From Strix aluco (Eukaryota; Chordata; Aves; Strigiformes; Strigidae): 64,000 nt of DNA. The first letter of the stretch is position 1. Each line of letters starts with the position of its first letter. This document shows positions 57,655 through 64,000 of the stretch, piece after piece. Location of the stretch: positions 14,896,948 to 14,960,947 of the forward strand of contig NC_133948.1 in NCBI RefSeq assembly GCF_031877795.1, in the 5' to 3' direction. A program made the position numbers and the translations under genes. The notes under the pieces are model-generated. The model did no database searches. It was not told the origin of the DNA and saw only the letters and a list, made by a program, of their open reading frames with translations.

Positions 57655-60127
57655 GTACGACCGGGACCGAGGGGACGGGGGGGACGGGGGGGAGCGGCGG
57701 GCGCTGCCCCGGGCTCACCCCCCCCGCCCGGTGCGCTCTCTCCGGTGCAGGGTGGAGAAGTACCGGCCGCAGGCGCTGTCGGAGCTGGTGTCTCACCGGG
57801 ATATCCTCAGCACCGGTAAGTAACACCCCCCCCCCCCGGTAAGTACACACCCCCCGGTAAGTAACCCCCGCCCTGCAACACCGCCGGGGGGTACCGGGCC
57901 TCCCCCAAGCCCGTTATCCCGTCTCCAGTGCAGCGGTTCATCAGCGAGGACCGGCTCCCGCACCTTCTCCTCTATGGCCCTCCCGGTACCGGTAAGACCT
58001 CGACCATCCTCGCCTGCGCCAGGCAGCTCTACCGGGAGCGCGAGTTTGGCTCCATGGTGCTGGAGGTAAGTGGGGATGGGATGGGGGGGTGACAGCGGGG
58101 TCCCCCCCACCCCTGGGTGCATCCTCAGGGAGGGATGGCGGATCCACGCCGTCTCCCTCCAGCTCAACGCCTCCGACGACCGGGGTATCGACATTGTGCG
58201 AGGGCCCATCCTGAGCTTCGCCAGCACCAGGACCATCTTTAAGTAAGTGGTGGGTCTGCGCTTCCCAAAGCTCCCCATCCCTTTGCCATCCCCCTGCTGA
58301 CACAGCCCGCCCCAGCGCTCGGCTCAGGAGGGGGGTTTGGGGGGGCTCCCGGGGTGGGAAGCGGGTGGGAAGGAGCCAGGGGTGCCCGGTGAGCAGGGAG
58401 GATGAGGATGGTAAGGATGTGTGATCAGGATCCAGTCTGGAGGGGAAGGGAAGGCTCCCTGGGAGCGTTCATGGGGGCCAGGCTGGGAATAAGCACCCCC
58501 CACTCCCCCTTCTCCAGCACCAAGCCAGCAGCCAGGACAAAAGCCACCCTGTTTTTCTCCCTTTTTAAGGAAAGGCTTCAAGCTCGTCATCCTGGATGAA
58601 GCTGACGCCATGACCCAGGATGCTCAGAACGCCCTGAGGCGAGGTGAGGGGTGCTGGGGACCCCACACCAGTGGCACCCCTTCAGCCTTTCCCAGCCCAG
58701 CCAAGGTTCAACCTCTCCTCCCTCCTCTTTGCAGTGATCGAGAAGTTCACAGAAAACACCCGCTTTTGCCTCATCTGCAACTACCTCTCCAAGATCATCC
58801 CCGCCCTGCAGTCCCGCTGCACGCGCTTCCGCTTCGGCCCCCTCACCCCAGAGCTGATGGTGCCCCGGCTGCAGCACGTCATACAGGAGGAGGGGTGAGC
58901 CGGGGGCGGCGGGGGGCTCTGCGGCATCCTCCGGGCCCCCTTTTTCCCCATTCTCCTACACGGGGAGGAGCAGAGGGCTTGGTTTTCCACAGTTATATCT
59001 CCCTCCAGCCACGCTGGCTCCCTCTGCAGCCCCAGGTCTTGTTTTCCAGGGTGGATGTGACTGAGGATGGGATGAAGGCTCTGGTGACCCTCTCGAGCGG
59101 TGACATGCGCAGAGCCCTTAATATCTTGCAGGTACAGACTGTGGCCACGGCCACTCTCCTCGTGCAAGCCAGCAGCGGTCAGCCCCACACAGGCAGCTGC
59201 CCCGGAGAGGTCAGTGGAAGAAAGACTGAGCTCTTCATCCTTCCTCCACCCTCCTCTTCCTCAGAGCACCGCCATGGCCTTCGGGAAGGTGACAGAGGAG
59301 AATGTCTACACCTGCACGGGACACCCCCTCAAGTCTGACATCTCCAACATCCTCGACTGGATGCTGAACCAGGACTTTTCCACTGCCTATCGCAGTATCC
59401 TTTTCCCTCCGCTGGCCCCAGAGTTTAATCCCCGCTGCTATAAATCCTCCTCTTTGCTGAAGCTTCCCATCCTGTGACCTCCTGCTCCGGCTGGGGTGGG
59501 TGCTGCTCACTGGGGGTTGTCAGGGGGTAAGGAGTGGGATCTCACAGGGAAAGGCCTGGAAGAAAGCCCTTCACTCACTCTCATCTCAGAAATCATGGAG
59601 CTGAAGACGCTGAAGGGCTTGGCCCTGCAGGACATCCTCACCGAGATCCACCTGTTTGTGCACAGAGGTGGGGGCTTGCGGGGGCAGCTCCTGCTGACCC
59701 AGCGAGGGACAACCACCTGTGTCCCCCGCCGCACCAACGTGCACTGTCTCCTTCTCTCCACAGTTGATTTCCCACCCTCCGTCCGCATCCAGTTGCTGAT
59801 CAAAATGGCAGATATCGAGTAAGTGTCCACTCACTCCCACCCAGTGCCCCAAAACTCCCCAGCTGGGGGGCTGCCAGTGTGCCCACCCCACCGGGGTCAC
59901 CGCTACCACGCTGTGCCAGGTCTTGGCAGCCGCTGGGCACTGCTGGCACCCATCCTGACCCAGGCTGTCACTTTGTTGGGGTGCAAACAGTGGTGTAACT
60001 ACCCAAACCTGCCCTTGCCCCCTGCTCCAGGTACCGGCTGGCGGCTGGGACCAGTGAAAAGATTCAGCTGAGCTCCCTCATCGCGGCCTTCCAAGTCACC
60101 AGGGACCTGATCGTGGCCGAAGCCTGA
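57623..60127 (+). CDS. RFC5: RFC5, replication factor C subunit 5 (complete, 11 exons, 329 aa)
   Basis: Coding exons: 57623-57654, 57751-57815, 57929-58065, 58163-58242, 58570-58643, 58735-58894, 59050-59131, 59265-59394, 59590-59667, 59764-59818 and 60031-60127. They sum to 990 nt, in phase, ending TGA; human RFC5 has 340 residues. Seen: [16 protein letters not shown] start, Walker A GPPGTGKT (49-56), Walker B LVILDEAD (110-117), SRC motif (156-158), sensor-2 segment [10 protein letters not shown] (198-207), and the C-terminal collar ending LIVAEA. Known: RFC1-5 is the AAA+ clamp loader that opens PCNA at primer-template junctions. RFC5 (p36, yeast Rfc3) also sits in RAD17, CTF18 and ATAD5 loaders. 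Nuclear. ATG chosen by homology, strong Kozak (A at -3, G at +4). The N-terminus is shorter than in mammals (10 residues before W11). Confidence 0.97.
57751..57815 (+). CDS. RFC5: RFC5 exon 2 (residues 12-32)
   Basis: Acceptor CCGGTGCAG, then G GTG GAG AAG TAC. Ends AGC ACC G before GTAAGT. Encodes [20 protein letters not shown] then T. Two further GGTAAGTA copies follow 23 and 41 bp downstream. Confidence 0.95.
57929..58065 (+). CDS. RFC5: RFC5 exon 3, Walker A (residues 33-78)
   Basis: Acceptor GTCTCCAG, then TG CAG CGG. Ends CTG GAG before GTAAGT. Carries the ATP-binding P-loop GPPGTGKT and ends [10 protein letters not shown]. Confidence 0.96.
58163..58242 (+). CDS. RFC5: RFC5 exon 4 (residues 79-104)
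   Basis: Acceptor CCCTCCAG, then CTC AAC GCC. Ends ATC TTT AA before GTAAGT. Encodes [20 protein letters not shown] then STRTIF, near-identical to human. Confidence 0.96.
58570..58643 (+). CDS. RFC5: RFC5 exon 5, Walker B (residues 105-129)
   Basis: Acceptor CTTTTTAAG (AAG type), then G AAA GGC TTC. Ends AGG CGA G before GTGAGG. Encodes [20 protein letters not shown] then ALRR with the DEAD Walker B motif. Confidence 0.96.
58735..58894 (+). CDS. RFC5: RFC5 exon 6, SRC motif (residues 130-182)
   Basis: Acceptor CTTTGCAG, then TG ATC GAG AAG. Ends GAG GAG GG before GTGAGC. Contains [17 protein letters not shown] with the SRC box that supplies the trans-acting arginine finger in RFC small subunits. 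Confidence 0.96.
59050..59131 (+). CDS. RFC5: RFC5 exon 7, sensor-2 region (residues 183-210)
   Basis: Acceptor TTTTCCAG, then G GTG GAT GTG. Ends TTG CAG before GTACAG. Encodes [20 protein letters not shown] then RALNILQ. Confidence 0.96.
59265..59394 (+). CDS. RFC5: RFC5 exon 8 (residues 211-253)
   Basis: Acceptor CTTCCTCAG, then AGC ACC GCC ATG. Ends TAT CGC A before GTATCC, a weak donor. Encodes [20 protein letters not shown] and continues to NQDFSTAYR. It begins the C-terminal collar domain. Confidence 0.95.
59590..59667 (+). CDS. RFC5: RFC5 exon 9 (residues 254-279)
   Basis: Acceptor CATCTCAG, then AA ATC ATG GAG. Ends CAC AGA G before GTGGGG. Encodes [20 protein letters not shown] then HLFVHR. 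Confidence 0.95.
59764..59818 (+). CDS. RFC5: RFC5 exon 10 (residues 280-297)
   Basis: Acceptor CTCCACAG, then TT GAT TTC CCA. Ends GAT ATC GA before GTAAGT. Encodes [18 protein letters not shown]. Confidence 0.95.
60031..60127 (+). CDS. RFC5: RFC5 exon 11 and stop (residues 298-329)
   Basis: Acceptor CTGCTCCAG, then G TAC CGG CTG. Ends GTG GCC GAA GCC TGA at 60125-60127. Encodes [20 protein letters not shown] then [11 protein letters not shown], matching the RFC5 C-terminus. Confidence 0.96.
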
Positions 60128-60305
60128 GTCCTGCTGGGCTGACCCTCACTCGCGTTGCCGGAGCTCGTGGAAGCTGGGAGGGACCATCAGCCCCGGGCCC
60201 AGCACTGCTCCCGGCAGCTTTCCGCTTCCAGCCAGGGCGCAAGAGTTGGGCAGCGTTGTTTCTAAGCTTCACCAGGAAATACAGCTGCCTCTAAAGCCCA
60301 GCAGG
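60128..60305 (+). other. RFC5 3' UTR (probable extent)
   Basis: No AATAAA follows the stop on the plus strand before the WSB2 3' end. The variant signal AATACA at 60278-60283, followed by T/G-rich CTTGTCTTTTGTTTTCC at about 60309-60325, is the best candidate, giving a 3' UTR of about 170-190 bp. Confidence 0.4.
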
Positions 60306-60960
60306 TTGCACTTGTCTTTTGTTTTCCTTCCTGTGCAGCAAGGACTGATGGGAGGTGGCTGAAGCCCCAGCCCCAGCCCCATTGCAAAGGCGTCGCACCC
60401 ACACAGGCTGAAGTCTGGCTGCTCTTACCTGCCTGCAAAACCTCCCCCCTCGCAGGGCAGAGCTGCTCACGCGCCGAGCAGTAGAGCCGTGGCCTGTGCC
60501 CCCCCCGCTCAGCGGGTCAGCCATGCACAGCAAGCTGCTCGCAAGGGAAAACATCCTGGGGAGCAGTTTAGAGGAGACATTCCCCGTCTTCTCCATCAGC
60601 TGGGGTCACAGAACCAGCCCTCTGCCACACAGGGGCCTCAAAGCACGTGCTGGCACTCCAGCCACCAGCTAAGCTAGAGGGAGACAAGCACGCTTCGCGT
60701 GCAGCGTGTGTGGACATCGGGCTGCTCGAGTGCTGAGCTCCAGCGGGGAGAAAAAGCAGCGGAGGAATGGGAGCTGGGGGCTGCCTGAAGCCTCGTGTCC
60801 CACCTTCATGGTGGGCTGATCCTCCCCAGCACCCACTGCTGAACACTCGCTGGCCTGCGCCTCAGAGCCGAGTGAGCACCCACTGCCACCCCGACGGCTG
60901 CGGCGGGAGGGCTGGAGCCTGCCCTGCCACGTATCCCCACGTCACCTCTACCAGTCAAGA
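60306..60960. other. gap between convergent RFC5 and WSB2
   Basis: About 650 bp of unique sequence between the probable RFC5 poly(A) site and the WSB2 poly(A) site. No gene or repeat was recognised. Confidence 0.6.
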
Positions 60961-60964
60961 GGAA

Positions 60965-61525
60965 AGAGGTGAGGAATCATTTTTTTATTCTGTCGTCGCT
61001 GTCATCTAGTCCGCAGAGACCTGCTCGGGTTTGTCCAGCTCACGCCAGACCAGGAGAGTGGCAGAGCCCGCGCTCCTCCGGGAACTAAGCTACAGTGCGA
61101 GCCGGTCCCGGTGAGGGTCGGTTTTGTCAGGGACAGTTGTAGCCCCGTATTCGTACAAACGACAAAAGCTCTGCTCACACTGCGGCTGCTAACCTCCAAC
61201 CCACAACATTGCACTTGGAAGCAAAAGCACCTGCCCCAAAACTTGCAGATAGCAGGGGGACAGGGGGAACCCGTGTCCCCTGCGGGGCCACCACAGCTGC
61301 GCCCCTTGCCCTCTGCATGCATTTTTGCTGGGTTCTAGTATTATTATATGGAAAAATCCCTCCACACTCACAGACGCAGCCCCAGAACAAGGGGAGCAGC
61401 ACTCTCCCGCCCCACAGCTCACGAATCAGCGAGACATCGTCACCGTGGTGCCTCCGCCGACCCAGGCCAAGCCCTGCAGCCGGGCAGAGGGCTCTCGCCT
61501 CTGTGCCCCCACTTTCCACGCTGCC
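60965..61525 (-). other. WSB2 3' UTR
   Basis: Sequence between the WSB2 stop codon (61528-61526) and the AATAAA at 60989-60984. No intron or repeat was recognised. Confidence 0.7.
60984..60989 (-). terminator. WSB2 polyadenylation signal AATAAA
   Basis: The minus strand reads GAATAAAAAA (+ strand TTTTTTATTC). It lies about 540 bp downstream of the WSB2 stop and is the first AATAAA found there. Cleavage would be expected at about 60960-60975. Confidence 0.75.
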
Positions 61526-61688
61526 TTAAAATGTCCGGTAAGTGAGGAATTCCTTCAGCTTCCTGGGAATGGGGAGCGCGAGGACCTGGTACGTCGTCAG
61601 GAAGGTGCGCAGAGCTTTGCGACACAAGTGCTTTAGCGACGAGAGGACCCTTGGAGCGGTCCAGAATTGGACGTGGCCATCTCTGGTG
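61526..61688 (-). CDS. WSB2: WSB2 last coding exon, SOCS box and stop
   Basis: Acceptor CCGTTGCAG, then C ACC AGA GAT GGC. Ends CGG ACA TTT TAA. Encodes TRDGHVQFWTAPRVLSSLKH, then the SOCS box to PRKLKEFLTYRTF. Confidence 0.96.
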
Positions 61689-63881
61689 CTGCAACGGGAC
61701 CCAAACGAGCCATGAGCACAAGGCAGAGAGACTCAAGAAAGCTCCGTTACCCCCCCAAAATCCCAAGCTTGCAGCAACTACGCGTTCCCCAGCCCAGGAA
61801 ACCAGACTGCACCCTCCCAGGGAAGCCCAGAATTTGCTGAGCAGACCCAGAGCTGCAGGAGGAGGGAGCAGCCCCACGTTTCTCCACCTTCTTCTCCCAA
61901 ATACGCACCCTGTGGCAATGAAACCGCCGTGTGGAAAGTACATGCAGCACAGGCCGTTGGTCATGGGAGCAAACGCAACCGGCGACCGCAGCTCCAACGC
62001 CCAGATCCTCAGGAGCCTAAGGAGAAAGAGAGGGGACACAATGCCAGGCCCACATCCACGCAGTGCCTGCAGCTAAAAGAAAGCCTCTGGGTTCACCTGA
62101 ATGCATGCAAACTCTGGAGTAGGATTTTCTTCCCATGGGCTTAGAGCATCCCAGGAGTGTCACAACACGGCAGCAAGGCGGGAGGCACTGTCCCCTGTAG
62201 AGCTGAGCTGGATGCAGACAGAGCTAGTGACTGTGCTGAGGGGCACAGCGAGGGAGGGTGACACAGCACGGAGGAGGACACGGGCCCCAGCTCGTCACTC
62301 AGAGGGGCAACAGGGCCCTGACCTTGCTACCCCTTGCCACAGCCAAGCCACGGTGTCCCAGGCAGCCTTGCCCTCTCCCCTCACACCAGGCATTGGTGGG
62401 GGCCTGGCACGCGAGGTCTGCTCCCCACTGGCACGTCCTGAGCTCCTGGTTCGTTTTGGTGGTGTCCTGGGACCCCTCTTCCCGCTGGAGGTCCCCAAGG
62501 GGGTTCACTCACCTGTCATCCGCCACTGTGGCCAGGTAGAGGCCCTCAGGAGAGAAGCAGACGGAGCGCAGGGAGCTGGTGTGGACTTCGCTGCTGTAGT
62601 CCACCACTGAGTGCAAGGGGACGTGGCTGCGGGTGGGGAGAACAAGCCCAGCATCAGCCCCAGGCTGCCATGAGCCCCATCCCCAGTGCTCCGGGGCTGG
62701 CAGAGGGGCCAAACCCAGCAAGTCAGAGCCCCCCATCAGCCACTGGAGACAGGGGAGAGGTGGTGGCCATGCCCAGCTAGGAGGGAAGGCCACATTCAGC
62801 CCTAACAAACCCCCACAGCATTGTCCTGCCCCCCTTCCACAGTCCCCCACTGGCCCGCCGGCCCCGTACCGCAGCGTCCTCAGCTGCTCGCCAGTGTAGG
62901 GGTCCCACATGATGACGCAGGCGTCGTAGGAGGCGGTGACGAGGAGTGCCGAGTCCGGCGAGAAATCACACGACACCACGCTGCTCTGATGCCCCTCCAG
63001 CCTCCGGATGAGGGTGTAGGACCGCATGCTCCACAGCAGTGCCTGCAGGACAGGGGCAGGGTCCGAGGCTGGGAGCATCCCTGGCGGGGGGGGAATGGAG
63101 GAGAAGCATCTCCCCCTTGGGGTTTAAGGCACTGGTCCCAGCTCCTCCCCACAGAACCAGAACAGCCGAGGAGCCAGGGTGGCTCCGACCTGGCCCCTTC
63201 TCATAGGGGAACTTCTTGCATGGGGTGGGGGGGGACACGGAGGGTGGAGGGAAGCACTGGACACAGGGTATCTCCCATCCCGCAGGACTCACCGACTTCT
63301 CTCCGGCCGCAGAGCAGAGCATGCTGCAGTCTGGGGAGATGGAGCAGCAATAGACCCACTGCACGTGGCCCGACAGCACCTGGACCTGCCGCCCTGGGGA
63401 CGGCAGACGCGCGAGTCACGAGAGAGGAGCACGAGAGGCAGCGCTGGGCCCTGCCCCTGCTCTCCCCTCCCTTTCCCAAGAGGGAATGCACATGGGGCTG
63501 GGGGGTTCCCCTGGGCAGATCCCAAGCTCTGTCTACTTGCAACCCCTTCCCGCATGTCCCAGGCCCTACTGGAAGGGGACAGTTCTGCTCCGTAATGCAG
63601 GACTCTCCCCTTCTGCCTTGAATACTGTCCCCAAAGATTCTCTCCCACCATCTCCCCTGCCAAGGTGGGTTTCTTCCCACTTCCCCGCAGCAGAGCCCAG
63701 CCTCAGCCAGGGGTGACCTAACACCAAGGACCTCCCCGTGCGCTCCTACCGTCTCTGCTCAGGTCCCAAACGCGCAAAGTCTTGTCCCGTGAGGCTGACA
63801 CAAGGATGAGGCTTCCATTAGGAGCGAAGCTCAGGTCTCTCACAACATCCTGGTGCCCCAAGAGGCTGAAGAGGAGGTGTC
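61526..63881 (-). CDS. WSB2: WSB2, WD repeat and SOCS box-containing 2 (3' part, 6 exons, partial)
   Basis: Exons on the minus strand: 63881-63750, 63393-63293, 63042-62870, 62626-62513, 62016-61909 and 61688-61526. All are AG/GT and in phase, giving 263 residues. They read like mammalian WSB2 from the LSGHQDVVRDLSF repeat to the C-terminal LTYRTF end (about 404 residues in human). Seen: five WD40-type blades with GH...WD spacing (GHQDVVRDLSF...TLRVWDL, GHVQWVYCCSISPD...LLWSM, GHQSSVVSCDFSPD...VIMWDP, LRSVCFSPEG...LLRIWAL, and GHVQFW), then a SOCS box (SLKHLCRKALRTFL with Cul-box-like LPIPRKLKEFL). Known: SOCS boxes bind Elongin B/C and a cullin, so WSB2 is a ubiquitin-ligase substrate receptor. 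The 5' exons lie beyond the right edge. Confidence 0.96.
61909..62016 (-). CDS. WSB2: WSB2 penultimate exon
   Basis: Acceptor CTCCTTAG, then G CTC CTG AGG. Ends GCC ACA GG before GTGCGT. Encodes LLRIWALELRSPVAFAPMTN then GLCCMYFPHGGFIAT. Confidence 0.96.
62513..62626 (-). CDS. WSB2: WSB2 exon, WD blade with variable loop
   Basis: Acceptor CACCCGCAG, then C CAC GTC CCC. Ends GAT GAC AG before GTGAGT. Starts HVPLHSVVDYSSEVHTSS, a loop that differs from mammals, then the conserved LRSVCFSPEGLYLATVADD. Confidence 0.95.
62870..63042 (-). CDS. WSB2: WSB2 exon, WD blade GHQSSVVSCDF
   Basis: Acceptor GTCCTGCAG, then GCA CTG CTG TGG. Ends ACG CTG CG before GTACGG. Encodes ALLWSMRSYTLIRRLEGHQS and continues to VIMWDPYTGEQLRTL. 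Confidence 0.96.
63293..63393 (-). CDS. WSB2: WSB2 exon, WD blade GHVQWVYCCS
   Basis: Acceptor GTCCCCAG, then GG CGG CAG GTC. Ends GAG AAG TCG before GTGAGT. Encodes RQVQVLSGHVQWVYCCSISP then DCSMLCSAAGEKS. Confidence 0.96.
63750..63881 (-). CDS. WSB2: WSB2 exon, WD blade GHQDVVRDLSF
   Basis: Acceptor CTGCACAG, then GA CAC CTC CTC. Ends AGA GAC G before GTAGGA. Encodes HLLFSLLGHQDVVRDLSFAP, then NGSLILVSASRDKTLRVWDL and SRD. Likely exon 4 by comparison with the mammalian gene. Confidence 0.96.
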
Positions 63882-63986
63882 CTGTGCAGAAGAGCCACAC
63901 TCAGCACAGTCCCTCCACGGGGAACGAGGCAGTGCCCCTCACAGGCAGGCAGCCCCGCTTGGGACAGGGCAGGGGCTCCCGCTCAC

Positions 63987-64000
63987 CCTGGGGAAGTATT
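63987..64000 (-). CDS. WSB2: possible 3' end of the preceding WSB2 exon (partial)
   Basis: The minus strand at the right edge reads AATACTTCCCCAGG followed by GTGAGC, a good donor. In the phase needed by the next exon it would encode ILPQ plus the first base of Gly, where mammals have EVQT before Gly. The match is poor, so this may be an exon end or a chance donor-like sequence in the intron. Confidence 0.25.

Larger units (their letters stand above)
57560..58020. promoter_or_regulatory. CpG island over RFC5 exons 1-3
   Basis: Dense CpG and high GC from the promoter through exon 3, as expected for a housekeeping replication gene. Limits are judged by eye. Confidence 0.65.

Overview
The window is vertebrate genomic DNA, almost certainly from a bird. 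It has intron-split genes with GT/AG junctions, CpG-rich promoters, and several CR1 LINE fragments with the typical avian 3' end. There are no bacterial features. Three genes are recognisable from their translated exons, in the order KSR2 (minus) - RFC5 (plus) - WSB2 (minus). The same order is found on human 12q24. In chicken the region maps to a GC-rich microchromosome (chromosome 15), which fits the short RFC5 and WSB2 introns; this chromosome assignment is inference.

Positions 1-46,544 hold the 5' half of KSR2 on the minus strand. Nine coding exons can be placed to the base, and their phases join without a break into 499 codons. These cover the N-terminal coiled-coil/SAM region, the Ser/Thr/Pro-rich CA2 region, the calcineurin-docking LxVP motif, the cysteine-rich C1 domain and the RTES site before the kinase domain. 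The kinase exons lie to the left of the window. The introns hold two CR1 tails, a GGAT/GGAGGGAT microsatellite, AT-rich homeodomain/POU-motif islands, and a 17-nt candidate frameshifting microexon in intron 8.

Positions 46,545-57,600 are the KSR2-RFC5 intergenic region (head to head) and are full of repeats. In order they are: the KSR2 CpG island with long C/G runs; a minisatellite of about 18-20 bp abutting the KSR2 leader; a composite pentanucleotide array (TAGAA, ATATC, ACTAT, ATAAT); a 4-copy 37-bp tandem repeat; an AAATA/AAATATA array; a 1.3-kb CR1 with degraded reverse transcriptase; and a minisatellite of about 51 bp, split by CR1 copies, that reaches the RFC5 promoter.

Positions 57,604-60,127 hold the complete RFC5 gene: 11 coding exons and 329 codons. 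A TCTCGCGAGA element lies 9 bp upstream of the ATG. RFC5 encodes a clamp-loader subunit (replication factor C, 36-kDa type).

Positions 60,984-64,000 hold the 3' part of WSB2 on the minus strand: six exons with WD40 repeats and a SOCS box, plus a 3' UTR with an AATAAA. It is convergent with RFC5. Its 5' exons lie beyond the right edge.

The three genes do not form one pathway. KSR2 is a Raf/MEK/ERK and AMPK-linked scaffold, RFC5 loads PCNA, and WSB2 is a substrate receptor for an Elongin-Cullin ubiquitin ligase. No new protein system was found. The most unusual content is in the repeats and in the splicing and promoter details.
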